Below are positions 18,490-28,394 of a DNA stretch of 64,000 nt, piece by piece. The translations under genes were made by a program, and so were the position numbers. Each line of letters begins with the position of its first letter. The stretch's first letter is position 1. Source of the stretch: an uncultured Hyphomicrobiaceae bacterium (lineage in GTDB: Bacteria; Pseudomonadota; Alphaproteobacteria; Rhizobiales; CAMYJA01). The notes under the pieces were generated by a model, which saw nothing but the letters and a program-made list of their open reading frames with translations, was not told the DNA's origin and did not search any database. The stretch is from NCBI GenBank assembly GCA_947258705.1, contig CAMYJA010000006.1:1-64000 (forward strand), in the 5' to 3' direction.

Positions 18490-18921
18490 ATTTTATGCGA
18501 AGTGATTCGCTTTTTTTCCAATAATTCACTGGTTTAGGGAAAATCACAACTTGTCGCAGCCGGCAATCCACGGCGAAACACTCGAAAAGTTAAAAACTTT
18601 CGGAAATGTGTTCGCGATCACACAGTTTGAGAAGAGAACGCATATTTAAGATGTTTCGAGCACAATAATTGGGCTCGCTATTGGTTCGGAGCCAAGATGC
18701 AGCGCGCCGGGACGGGCTCGCAAATACCGATTTTTTCGCGGCAATCTAAAATTTGACATCACATTGTCATTCTTTTTGCCCGAATCATCGCGTCCGTTTA
18801 CATTCTGTTAGGCGACTCGATGAATGTTAGCATCGAATCACAATTGCAGCCGTAGTGCGGATTATATATGTAATTATAGCCCCGCGTTTCGTTTGGTGCT
18901 GCGTAGTCTGGGAGAGTTAAG

Positions 18922-19779
18922 ATGAGTCTGGTTTTGGCCTCTGAGCAATTACGTCCACGGTTCTATCCTGAACTCGAGGAATCTCGCGTTCTCATTACCG
19001 GGATACGGCAAGAATGCGGTATGGCGCTTGCCAAGGCATTTGCACGTCACGGGACGCATTTGATCGCGCAGTTTGACGAACCTCAAGACACGGGATTTGA
19101 ACTTGCCGATCAGCTTGGTCATGAGGCTGCCGGATTTCGTTTCTTGCAATGCAATTATGAAGATTCCGACAGTATTACGCGGTTTTCTGATACAGCAATG
19201 CGCTCCTTCCACGGCCTGGATATCGTCATCAATGTGGTTGGCTGCCAGCATAATCCCCTGGGCGCCGGGCAGATGGCTGAAACCGAAGAACAGCTCGAAG
19301 CCATTGTATCAGCCGAGTTGCGCTCGGCATGGCATATGACGCGGCAGATAGCGATGAGAATGCGCGATCGCGGCATGGGCGCCACGATTATCAATACGGC
19401 CGTGTTGCCGTCTGACGACAATCCGCGGAACCTTGCCCATCGGGCTATTCTGAAAACTGCTCTTGAAAATATCGCGGCCAATCATGCGGCGGAATACAAA
19501 GACGACGGTATTCAGGTTAATACGGTCATTCTTAATGCGGATCCGGCGCTCAAATTCGACGATATCGAAGATTTCTTACAGGGGGATCCTGTCGAAAATG
19601 ACTTCTCCGATAGCCTGACGGATTCATTGGCACTAAGCGATAGCTCATTTGGCTTTGAAGACATTACGCAGCCGAATTACAGCACCGCCGAGGAAGACGA
19701 TATGGTCGCGGCGACACTCTTTCTCGCGAGCGATCACGGACAGCGCTTTTCCGGATTGACGCTGAGTGTCAGCCGCTGA
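18922..19779 (+). CDS. SDR-fold protein with degenerate cofactor and catalytic motifs
   Basis: RVLITGIRQECGMALAKAFARHG, DIVINVVG, C-terminal DMVAATLFLASDHGQRFSGLTLSV. Confidence 0.8.
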   Translation: MSLVLASEQLRPRFYPELEESRVLITGIRQECGMALAKAFARHGTHLIAQFDEPQDTGFELADQLGHEAAGFRFLQCNYEDSDSITRFSDTAMRSFHGLDIVINVVGCQHNPLGAGQMAETEEQLEAIVSAELRSAWHMTRQIAMRMRDRGMGATIINTAVLPSDDNPRNLAHRAILKTALENIAANHAAEYKDDGIQVNTVILNADPALKFDDIEDFLQGDPVENDFSDSLTDSLALSDSSFGFEDITQPNYSTAEEDDMVAATLFLASDHGQRFSGLTLSVSR

Positions 19780-19880
19780 TTTTCCGACCGTTCCCGACGT
19801 CTTGCAGACTATTTTTCCGTGCGCCTGACCGGTTCGTTAATACCGAATCGAATAATTTTTCTGCGTTTTAGCCTAATATT

Positions 19881-19909
19881 CTTGACATTTATACCTGCGC
19901 CCCCTATTT
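19881..19909 (+). promoter_or_regulatory. RpoH (sigma-32)-like promoter of groESL
   Basis: CTTGAC (19881-19886), 16-bp spacer, CCTATTT (19903-19909). Confidence 0.65.
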
Positions 19910-19922
19910 ACCCGTGCGTGTG

Positions 19923-19949
19923 TTAGCACTCATCTGAATCGAGTGCTAA
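19923..19949 (+). promoter_or_regulatory. CIRCE element (HrcA operator)
   Basis: TTAGCACTC-N9-GAGTGCTAA, exact consensus, upstream of groES. Confidence 0.97.
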
Positions 19950-20018
19950 CATGACATTCACCACCCATTTCGGGGTATTTCAACTTCTTCTCACAGTTCG
20001 GAGCGGGAGAATTTTATT

Positions 20019-20306
20019 ATGAAATTTCGTCCACTACACGACCGCGTGGTTGTTCGTCGGATAGACGAAGCACAAACAACCGCCGGTGGCATCATCATTC
20101 CCGATACAGTAACCGAAAAACCGCAACAGGGCGAAATCCTTGCTGTTGGTCCCGGCGCACTCGGAGAAAATGGTAAGGTTATAGAGCTTGACGTCAAATC
20201 CGGCGACAAGGTGCTTTTCGGAAAATGGTCAGGTACCGAGGTCAAGATTGACGGCGAAGACCTTTTGATCATGAAAGAATCCGACATTATGGGTGTGCTG
20301 CAATAA
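20019..20306 (+). CDS. groES: Co-chaperonin GroES
   Basis: [46 protein letters not shown]. Confidence 0.98.
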   Translation: MKFRPLHDRVVVRRIDEAQTTAGGIIIPDTVTEKPQQGEILAVGPGALGENGKVIELDVKSGDKVLFGKWSGTEVKIDGEDLLIMKESDIMGVLQ

Positions 20307-20405
20307 GCACATGAAATCGGCTGTTCCGGGAGATTAACCCAACCGGACAACCTCTTTTCTTACCCTCCCTCCCCTCAATCTGAAATTCATGACGAGGAGT
20401 CATTC

Positions 20406-22055
20406 ATGTCTGCAAAAGATGTAAGATTTTCAACGGAAGCCCGCGATCGCATGATGCGCGGCGTCGACACTTTGGCCAATGCGGTCAAGGTTACGCTCGG
20501 TCCCAAGGGCCGCAATGTCATTCTCGACAAATCCTTCGGCGCTCCGCGCACGACCAAGGACGGTGTCACCGTCGCGAAGGAAATCGAGCTTGAAGACAAG
20601 TTCGAAAATATGGGCGCGCAGATGCTGCGCGAGGTCGCCAGCAAGACGAATGATGTCGCTGGTGACGGCACGACAACGGCAACGGTTCTGGCTCAGGCGA
20701 TCGTCCGCGAAGGTCTCAAGGCGGTTGCTGCTGGGATGAATCCGATGGATCTCAAGCGCGGGATCGACAAGGCGGTTATCCAAGTTGTCAAAGAAATCGA
20801 GCGCCTTTCCAAAAAAGTGAAATCGTCGGAAGAAATCTCACAGGTCGGCACAATATCGGCGAATGGCGAAAGCGCTATCGGCGAGATGATTGCCGAAGCA
20901 ATGCAGAAGGTCGGCAATGAAGGCGTCATTACGGTTGAAGAAGCCAAGTCGCTCGATAGCGAGCTTGATGTCGTTGAAGGCATGCAGTTCGATCGTGGTT
21001 ATCTTTCACCTTACTTCATCACCAATGCCGACAAGATGGTTGCCGAGCTTGAGGATCCCCATATCCTGATCCACGAGTCAAAACTGTCAGGTCTTCAGGC
21101 CATGTTGCCGATCCTCGAGTCCGTTGTTCAGTCGAGCAGACCGCTTCTCATTATTGCTGAAGACATTGAAGGAGAAGCGCTGGCAACTCTGGTTGTCAAC
21201 AAGCTGCGCGGTGGCCTGAAAATCGCTGCGGTCAAGGCTCCCGGCTTTGGCGACAGGCGCAAGGCGATGCTCCAGGACATTGCCATTCTTACCGGTGGCC
21301 AGGTCATTTCCGAAGATCTCGGCATCAAACTCGAAAATGTCACTCTCGATATGCTTGGTACGGCGAAGACCGTGTCGATCACCAAAGACGACACAACCAT
21401 CGTCGATGGCGCCGGCGCCAAGAAGGACATTTCAGGCCGGGTCGCTCAGATCAAGGCCCAGATCGAGGAAACGACATCGGAATACGACCGAGAGAAACTG
21501 CAAGAACGTCTTGCCAAGCTCGCAGGAGGCGTGGCCGTTATCAAGGTGGGCGGCGCCACCGAGGTTGAAGTGAAGGAGCGCAAAGACCGTGTCGATGACG
21601 CACTTAACGCGACCCGTGCTGCGGTTGAGGAAGGTGTCGTCGCCGGTGGCGGCGTGGCGCTTGTTCGCGGCACTCAGGTGATCGGTGATCTGACTGGCGA
21701 CAACAGCGACCAGGATGCGGGCATCAATATCGTTCGCCGTGCGCTTCAGGCGCCGCTTCGTCAGATTGTCGAAAATGCCGGTGGTGAAGGCTCGATCGTT
21801 GTCGGCAAGGTGCTTGAAAAGAGCACCACCGGCTTCGGCTATGATGCGCAGAACAACGAGTATGGGAATCTCATCGAGAAAGGCATTATTGATCCAGCCA
21901 AGGTGGTTCGCACCGCGTTGCAGGATGCAGCCTCGATCGCGTCGCTGCTGATTACCACGGAAGTCGGCGTTGCCGATGCCCCGAGTGAGGACGCCGGCAG
22001 CCCGCCCGATATGGGTGGCATGGGCGGCATGGGCGGTATGGGCGGCATGATGTAA
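20406..22055 (+). CDS. groEL: Chaperonin GroEL
   Basis: Full-length GroEL with [17 protein letters not shown] and a GGM-repeat tail. Confidence 0.99.
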   Translation: MSAKDVRFSTEARDRMMRGVDTLANAVKVTLGPKGRNVILDKSFGAPRTTKDGVTVAKEIELEDKFENMGAQMLREVASKTNDVAGDGTTTATVLAQAIVREGLKAVAAGMNPMDLKRGIDKAVIQVVKEIERLSKKVKSSEEISQVGTISANGESAIGEMIAEAMQKVGNEGVITVEEAKSLDSELDVVEGMQFDRGYLSPYFITNADKMVAELEDPHILIHESKLSGLQAMLPILESVVQSSRPLLIIAEDIEGEALATLVVNKLRGGLKIAAVKAPGFGDRRKAMLQDIAILTGGQVISEDLGIKLENVTLDMLGTAKTVSITKDDTTIVDGAGAKKDISGRVAQIKAQIEETTSEYDREKLQERLAKLAGGVAVIKVGGATEVEVKERKDRVDDALNATRAAVEEGVVAGGGVALVRGTQVIGDLTGDNSDQDAGINIVRRALQAPLRQIVENAGGEGSIVVGKVLEKSTTGFGYDAQNNEYGNLIEKGIIDPAKVVRTALQDAASIASLLITTEVGVADAPSEDAGSPPDMGGMGGMGGMGGMM

Positions 22056-22087
22056 GCCCGGCCGTTCTTGTTTTAACCAGGACGACC

Positions 22088-22124
22088 ATGGCCGTTCTCC
22101 AACCGGAGGACGGCCATATTTTTT
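22088..22124 (+). terminator. Rho-independent terminator of groESL
   Basis: ATGGCCGTTCTCC-AACC-GGAGGACGGCCAT followed by ATTTTTT. Confidence 0.9.
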
Positions 22125-22225
22125 GCGCCCGGCGTGGCCGAGCTCCCAGAACCGGATTGAATATATTCTATTCAGCCTCTACATAGATTTGCACCATCGG
22201 CGTTTAGACAAGGTATCACCAGACC

Positions 22226-22687
22226 ATGGATCCGCAGGAATTCCGCAGGAAATGCGCGCTTTGGTGCACCGGTGTATCCATTGTTACGACGACCGATACC
22301 AAGGGTAAGCACTGTGGCCTGACGCTGAACAGTGTCGCGTCCTTATCCATAGATCCGCCATTGATGCTCATCTGCGTAGACAATAATTCCGAAACGCTAG
22401 ATGCCCTTCTGGAAAAGGGATTTTTCTGCATCAATGTCCTTTCCCAAGATCAGGAAGAACTGGCCAAACGGTTTTGCGCGCAAGGCGACAGGTTCTCAGG
22501 CGTGGCGTTGTCCACCGGACTTCAAGGCATCCCGTTGATAGATGGTGCGATCGTTTCGTTTGAATGTGAGGTCGAAGATGTTCATCCTGGAGGAGATCAC
22601 AAGATTGTCGTTGGTCGTTTGAAAAATATTGTTGACGGCGACACTTCCAGGGAACCGTTGATTTTTATTAATGGTAGTTATTGCTGA
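22226..22687 (+). CDS. Flavin reductase-like FMN-binding protein
   Basis: CTGVSIVTTTDTKGKHCGLTLNSVASLSIDPPLMLICVDNNSETLDAL...FCINVLSQDQEELAKRF. Confidence 0.88.
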   Translation: MDPQEFRRKCALWCTGVSIVTTTDTKGKHCGLTLNSVASLSIDPPLMLICVDNNSETLDALLEKGFFCINVLSQDQEELAKRFCAQGDRFSGVALSTGLQGIPLIDGAIVSFECEVEDVHPGGDHKIVVGRLKNIVDGDTSREPLIFINGSYC

Positions 22688-22763
22688 TCCGGATTGCGCC
22701 GGATCAGCGCGATCCACATGTGATCGAGCATTACGCAATCCGCCTTTCTGCTCACTCCCGACA

Positions 22764-22796
22764 AATAAAAAACCGCACCGAGTTTCTTCGATGCGG
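22764..22796 (-). terminator. Rho-independent terminator (minus strand)
   Basis: CCGCACCGA/TCGATGCGG stem with A tract at 22767-22772, downstream of the 22818-23096 gene. Confidence 0.7.
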
Positions 22797-22817
22797 CCGT
22801 ATTGTACACTTCGGCTA

Positions 22818-23096
22818 TTACTTGCAGCCGTCCAGCGCTTTCTGGCGCATGTCCATTTTTTTCTGCCAGACCTCGGGGGCAACGGTTTCGCACCAGGCGC
22901 GGTGCTCCCGAACATTCTTTGACCACTCATCGCCTTTGAAACCGCAATTCTTCTGCAAATTCACCTGCTGTTGCTTGGCTGAATTCAAAGCATACCATGC
23001 GCAGTTGTCCTGGGCAGCGGCGCTTTGGATGACTGCAAATGCACCAATCCCGAAAGCTATGGCCAATGCAGTATAATTTTTAAAATTAATTCTCAT
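22818..23096 (-). CDS. Small secreted Cys-containing protein, unknown function
   Basis: Signal peptide MRINFKNYTALAIAFGIGAFAVIQSAAAQ and four Cys in the mature part; minus-strand terminator follows. Confidence 0.6.
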   Translation of the reverse strand: MRINFKNYTALAIAFGIGAFAVIQSAAAQDNCAWYALNSAKQQQVNLQKNCGFKGDEWSKNVREHRAWCETVAPEVWQKKMDMRQKALDGCK

Positions 23097-23459
23097 TAAA
23101 ACCTCTTGGGTTGGCGTGTACCTAGAATGTAAGGGACCTGGTCGGGAATTCAATCGCATCCATACGCATCACCCCTTTTGATATAGGTAAATTAGCAATT
23201 TGAAAATGAACGCTGACTGAATGCCCTTGCCGGTTATTGTTAATTTTGCAAATTTGCTTGCGGCTACCGGCATTGAGAACGATGGCGTCAATCGTTTTTT
23301 TGCACATATTTTCAATGGATTAACTCTTGAGAGAAATCCTGGATTACATCGCCGTTTTAAAGAATATCAGCTATAAAACCTGTTTGAAAAAAATATCTGC
23401 GAGCCGGATTATTTACTAGAAATGCCTGCAACGTTCCGAACGAACGCCTTGAACCGGCT

Positions 23460-24158
23460 CTAGTCGCCAAATTTTGCGATGATCTCATTGCCGATTTCAC
23501 TTGATATGCCGGTCCAGTCCGCAGCACGGGATGAGATCAGATTGGCTTCACTCGAAAGGATTAGGCCGTCGTCGAGAATTTTCAGTTCATTGGCCTCAAG
23601 CGTGGTCCCAGTCGAGGTAATGTCGACAATCAGGTCGGCCGCTCCGGACATCGGCGTACCTTCTGTGGCTCCGAGGCTTTCAACAATCCGATAATTCAGA
23701 ACGCCGCATCTGGAAAAGAAGCGGCGCGTCAAATTCATATATTTGGTTGCCACGCGCAAGCGTCTGCCATGGGTCTTTCGGAACGGTACCGCGATTTCTT
23801 CCAGATCGATCATTCTGTGTACGTCTATCCAGCAGCGAGGAACCGCGACGATCACATCGGCACGTCCGAAGTCCAGCTTTTTCAGGAAACTCACACGGGC
23901 GTCGGCATTGGTAATGTATTCCCGGACAAGATCTTCGCCCGTCACGCCCATGTGGGCGTTGCCGTTTTTCAGGAAGTGGACGATTTCAGATGCGGACTGA
24001 AAGGACACCTCGACCTGTGGCAATTCCTTTATTTCCCCGATATATCCACGCTCATGACCGGATTTGCTTATTTCCAGGCCAACCTCCTCGAACCGGGCTA
24101 ATGTGCGTTCCATAAGCCGGCCTTTGGAGGGGATCGCCAAAATGAATTTATCCGACAT
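23460..24158 (-). CDS. hisG: ATP phosphoribosyltransferase, short form
   Basis: FILAIPSKGRLMERTL...DLIVDITSTGTTLEANELKILDDG; 232 aa, adjacent to hisZ. Confidence 0.95.
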   Translation of the reverse strand: MSDKFILAIPSKGRLMERTLARFEEVGLEISKSGHERGYIGEIKELPQVEVSFQSASEIVHFLKNGNAHMGVTGEDLVREYITNADARVSFLKKLDFGRADVIVAVPRCWIDVHRMIDLEEIAVPFRKTHGRRLRVATKYMNLTRRFFSRCGVLNYRIVESLGATEGTPMSGAADLIVDITSTGTTLEANELKILDDGLILSSEANLISSRAADWTGISSEIGNEIIAKFGD

Positions 24159-25333
24159 CAGAGCTCACCCTTCACCGCTGCGAGGAGACGCTCAGTATGA
24201 ATTGCTCCACCCACTGCGGGCACCATATGAGGGGCGCCTATTGTCTGAAGGAGTTCGTCATAACGCCCGCCGCCCGCTATAGGAAAGCGGTCCGTCATGC
24301 CTTCTACATTGAGTTCGAAAACGAGGCCCGAGTAATATTCGAGGTTGCGGCCAAATTCGGCCGAGAATTCCGCATTGGCAAAATCGATCCCCGCCTCGGC
24401 CATTCGCTCGATACGCTTGCGGAAATCATCGAGTTCCTTCGCCAGATCAATACCGCTTTCGGCGATGAGATCGGCAATCCTGGCACCTGCGGCGCGTGGC
24501 GGCGCCGTGATGCCGACATAGGCCTCGATTAGATTGGCGGCCTCGGTGGATAGCGGCTCGGTGCGCACATCCTCGACTTCTTCCAGGAGATGCTGGGTGA
24601 TTTCCGCCAATGTACGGGCGCCGATCATCGGTATGTTGTTAGCGTCGAGATAGGCGGCAATCAGCTTTTGCGCCTCGATCGGTTTTCCCGGATCCAGTTC
24701 GGCCACCAGATCGGGCGGTACGGTCATGACAGCGTCCTGATCTTCGGAACTCAGCCGGTGAACCAGTTCGCGAAAGTGTTCCGGCCGCCAAAATTGGTGA
24801 CGGAGCCGTGTCTGCCAGCGGTTCGGGATTTCAAGGGCCTTCAGCAATGCATTGAAAAGTTCAAGGTCGCCGATTTTGAGCCTGAAATTCTCAAGACCCG
24901 CTTCCTGGACGGCTTCGACAAGAATGGCGACAACATTTGCGTCCTCAATATCGCGTTCCATTCCACCCAGCCGTTCGACACCCGCATGAAAAAATTCACG
25001 CGGGTTTGTCTTTTCACTGCCCGAGGGCTGAAAACGGAAAGCGGGGCCGTTATAGGCATATCTTGCCTTTGTATCGGCTTCCGGGAAACGTTCCAGATAG
25101 AGCCGTGCAGTGGGGACCGTAAGGTCGGGGCGCAGGCAGAGCTCCTCGCCTTCGGGATCACTGAATACATATGTCCGGCCTCGCAGGCTTTCTCCGATCA
25201 CATCGAGAAATACATCAGCAGGCTGAATGATCGAGGGCACGATCTGCTCATAACCGGCATCCGAAAAAATAGCCGCAACTACGTTTGCCTGATCCTTGAG
25301 TTCTTCGAATTGCTTTACCGCTTCCGCTGACAT
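24158..25333 (-). CDS. hisZ: ATP phosphoribosyltransferase regulatory subunit HisZ
   Basis: HisRS-like fold (LRPDLTVPTARLYLERFP; GGGRYDELLQTIG) next to short HisG. Confidence 0.92.
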   Translation of the reverse strand: MSAEAVKQFEELKDQANVVAAIFSDAGYEQIVPSIIQPADVFLDVIGESLRGRTYVFSDPEGEELCLRPDLTVPTARLYLERFPEADTKARYAYNGPAFRFQPSGSEKTNPREFFHAGVERLGGMERDIEDANVVAILVEAVQEAGLENFRLKIGDLELFNALLKALEIPNRWQTRLRHQFWRPEHFRELVHRLSSEDQDAVMTVPPDLVAELDPGKPIEAQKLIAAYLDANNIPMIGARTLAEITQHLLEEVEDVRTEPLSTEAANLIEAYVGITAPPRAAGARIADLIAESGIDLAKELDDFRKRIERMAEAGIDFANAEFSAEFGRNLEYYSGLVFELNVEGMTDRFPIAGGGRYDELLQTIGAPHMVPAVGGAIHTERLLAAVKGEL

Positions 25334-25345
25334 AATAAATTCTCT

Positions 25346-26863
25346 TTATTTTGTGTTGCGCGGTATGTCCGCCGCCTGCTGCGCGATAAGTTTTCCCACG
25401 GCATCGGTCAATTCATCACGGGGAACGGAAAATTGCGCGGGCCGGCCTTCTCGCCATTCCTTGTTGTCCTCGATTTCCCGGGACAGGCGCGTCCCTTCAA
25501 GCAGATCCTTGATGGTCACGTTACCGTCCTTGCGCTCGTCTTCACCTTCGATGATGACGCAGGGAGCGTGGCGCTTATCGGCGTATTTCATCTGGGCGCG
25601 CATGCCGGATGTTCCAAGATACATCTCCGCCCTTATTCCCGCGGCTCTCAACTCCTGCGCCATGGCCTGATAAGCGGTCAGCCGGTCGCGATCCATGACG
25701 AGAACGAGGACCGGACCAGAATGGGTGCCGTCCTGGGTTTTATCGAGCGCTTCAAGGGCCGCACTCAGGCGTGAAACACCGATCGAGAATCCGGTGGCCG
25801 GCACTTCGACGCCTTTGAAGCGGGCGACCAGACCGTCATATCGGCCACCGCCGCCGATCGAGCCGAAGCGGACGGGGCGACCTTTCTCGTCTTGTGTTTC
25901 AAATGTGAGTTCGGCTTCGAAGACCGGACCCGTATAGTAATCGAGCCCGCGCACAACGCTTGGGTCGAAGGCAACTTCATCCGCTCCCAGTCCGGCCGCG
26001 CTCAGCAAATCATCCATCTCACGCAACTCTTCGAGACCTTCGCATCCCGTTTCACTGGCCGATACGAGTTTTTCCAGGGACTTGAGCGTTGCGGTTCTTG
26101 TTTTTCCGCCCGCTTTCACGAATTTCACAATGCTTTCGATTTGAGCCTTGTCGAGTTCGGCGCCTTTGGTGAAATCGCCCGACTCGTCCTTGCGGCCCGG
26201 CCCCAGCAAAAACTCGACGGCCTCAAGCCCCAGCCGGTCAAGCTTGTCGATTGCCCGCAACACAGTTAGACGCGTTTTATCGCCATCCTCTGCCGCACCG
26301 TCCAGGCCAGCGATTTCGAGCACGGCATCGAGGAGTTTCCGATTGTTGACCTTGACGATGTAGCTGCCGGGCTCGATACCGATCGCTTTTAGCGTCTCGG
26401 CGGCGAGCATGCAAAGCTCGGCGTCGGCAGCCACGCTCGGCGTTCCGACGGTATCTGCGTCGAATTGCATAAACTCGCGGTAGCGTCCCGGACCTGGTTT
26501 CTCATTTCGAAAAACAGAGCCGGACTGATAACGCCTGAAGGGTTTTGGCAATGCGTCGTAATTCTGCGCAACAAAGCGGGCGAGCGGCGCGGTCAGGTCA
26601 TAGCGCAGGGATAGCCATTGACCGTCATCATCCTCAAAGGAGAACACACCTTCATTGGGGCGATCCGCATCGGGCAGGAATTTTCCCAGCGCATCGGTAT
26701 ATTCAAATGCAGGGGTGTCAAGACACTCAAAGCCATAAGTTTCAAACACATCCCTGATCCGCGCGATCATTCGATCGGTCGCGCGAATTTCTTCACTGCG
26801 AACGTCTCTCAAACCTTTAGGCAAACGAGCCTTGGGGCGAATGATTTTACTCTTCTTTGCCAT
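25346..26863 (-). CDS. hisS: Histidyl-tRNA synthetase, alphaproteobacterial type
   Basis: [71 protein letters not shown]. Confidence 0.95.
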   Translation of the reverse strand: MAKKSKIIRPKARLPKGLRDVRSEEIRATDRMIARIRDVFETYGFECLDTPAFEYTDALGKFLPDADRPNEGVFSFEDDDGQWLSLRYDLTAPLARFVAQNYDALPKPFRRYQSGSVFRNEKPGPGRYREFMQFDADTVGTPSVAADAELCMLAAETLKAIGIEPGSYIVKVNNRKLLDAVLEIAGLDGAAEDGDKTRLTVLRAIDKLDRLGLEAVEFLLGPGRKDESGDFTKGAELDKAQIESIVKFVKAGGKTRTATLKSLEKLVSASETGCEGLEELREMDDLLSAAGLGADEVAFDPSVVRGLDYYTGPVFEAELTFETQDEKGRPVRFGSIGGGGRYDGLVARFKGVEVPATGFSIGVSRLSAALEALDKTQDGTHSGPVLVLVMDRDRLTAYQAMAQELRAAGIRAEMYLGTSGMRAQMKYADKRHAPCVIIEGEDERKDGNVTIKDLLEGTRLSREIEDNKEWREGRPAQFSVPRDELTDAVGKLIAQQAADIPRNTK

Positions 26864-26953
26864 GAGGTAAAAAGGACTGAATGAATTTATGGATTAGAAA
26901 GCATGCTCTATCTGAATCCCGCCTCTGGAGCAAGACCGGGATGCATGATCCGG

Positions 26954-28336
26954 TCAACCGTTGACCGGGGCGTCAGTGAGAAAAGTGCTGACGGCAGTGG
27001 GGCCGGGACTCGGGACGTCGCTGGAGCGATCCTCCAGATGTTTGAGCTTTTCCGGACAATGTCCGCCATAGGCCCAGTCCAGAAGCTCTACCGTATGGAC
27101 GACGGGAATTGACGTGCCGCTTTGTATCTGGACCATGCAGCCGATATTTCCTGTTGCGATAACATCGGGTTCAAGGGGTTCGATATTTCCGACCTTGCGA
27201 TCGCGCAGTTCTCTGGCGATTTCCGGCTGCAGAAGATTGTATGTTCCTGCGGAGCCACAACAAATGTGACCTTCGGCGATCTCCAGGACGCCATATCCGG
27301 CCTTTTTCAAGAGCGTACGCGGAGCGTCGATCACGCGCTGGCCATGTTGTAGCGAACAGGGCGCGTGATAGGCCACCTGAAGCGATGTCCATCGCTTGGG
27401 CGGGCCGAGATCGTAGGTTGTCAGAAATTCAGTGATGTCACGCGCCATACCGGCGATATGTTCCGCCTTGTCCGCATAGTCCTTTTCGCCGGCCAGCATG
27501 TGGGCGTAGTTTTTTACGGAGGTTCCACAACCCGAAGCATTGACTACGATAGCGTCAATATCCTCTTTTTCGATGAGCTTGTTCCAGGCATCAACATTCG
27601 CCTTCGCCTGCTGCTTCGCCTGTTCTTCCGCGCCGTTGTGGAAGGCCAGCCCCCCACAGCAGGTCGCGCCATCGCCGATAAAGACCTCTACCCCGTTCCT
27701 GGCGAGAAGCCGAATTGTTGCATCATTTATTGAAGGCTCTATCGTCGGCTGTACGCAGCCTTCCAGCAGGATTACGCCACTGCGCCTTATGCCACGCGGT
27801 TTTGCGGCGCCCGCGCCATGGTAGGTACCCGGATTTGACGGTGCTGTGGGCATGATCTCCAACATGCCCACCAATTCCTTGAAACCTATCTTCTTGAGTA
27901 TGCTTTGGAAAGGGCGGGCAAGCTTCGCAGCCCGCATGGCTGATTTCAGCCGTCTCGGATAAGGCAGCGTCGAGAGGACAAACTGGCGCGTGAGCTGATC
28001 CTTGTAGCTGCGCTTGCCGCGTGTACCTATCATGTTTTTTGCAATGTCGATGAGATGCATATAGTTGACCCCGCTCGGGCAGGCGGTCATGCACGACAGA
28101 CATGTCAGGCAGCGATCGAGGTGGGTGGTGGTCTGGGCGCTGGCCTCGCCGCCGTTTTCCATCATCTCCTTGATCAGATAAATTCGACCTCGTGGACTGT
28201 CGCGCTCATCTCCCAGCAACAGATAGGTCGGGCAGGTGGCGGTGCACAGGCCGCAATGAACGCAGCTTTTAATGATGGACTCGGCCTTGGCCATGCGTTC
28301 ATCGTTCTGGGTTAATTTTCCGAAAGCGGTTTTCAT
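26954..28336 (-). CDS. glcF: Glycolate oxidase iron-sulfur subunit
   Basis: Two CxxCxxCxxxCP clusters (CVHCGLCTATCPTY; CLTCLSCMTACPSG), CCG domains, adjacent to glcE/glcD. Confidence 0.93.
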   Translation of the reverse strand: MKTAFGKLTQNDERMAKAESIIKSCVHCGLCTATCPTYLLLGDERDSPRGRIYLIKEMMENGGEASAQTTTHLDRCLTCLSCMTACPSGVNYMHLIDIAKNMIGTRGKRSYKDQLTRQFVLSTLPYPRRLKSAMRAAKLARPFQSILKKIGFKELVGMLEIMPTAPSNPGTYHGAGAAKPRGIRRSGVILLEGCVQPTIEPSINDATIRLLARNGVEVFIGDGATCCGGLAFHNGAEEQAKQQAKANVDAWNKLIEKEDIDAIVVNASGCGTSVKNYAHMLAGEKDYADKAEHIAGMARDITEFLTTYDLGPPKRWTSLQVAYHAPCSLQHGQRVIDAPRTLLKKAGYGVLEIAEGHICCGSAGTYNLLQPEIARELRDRKVGNIEPLEPDVIATGNIGCMVQIQSGTSIPVVHTVELLDWAYGGHCPEKLKHLEDRSSDVPSPGPTAVSTFLTDAPVNG

Positions 28337-28394
28337 CTAGAGCTCTTTCAATGCGTTCTGGAATTAGCTCCAGCCCGGCCTTGTATTTCAAATA

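Noticed and set aside
22011-22052. Tandem GGM-coding repeat
   Set aside because: Normal GroEL C-terminal GGM tail.
22132-22160. tRNA-like start GCCCGGCGTGGCCGAGC
   Set aside because: No anticodon arm, T-arm or matching acceptor stem follows.
24590-25330. 246-aa ORF antisense to hisZ
   Set aside because: Shadow ORF of a GC-rich coding region; hisZ motifs are on the other strand.
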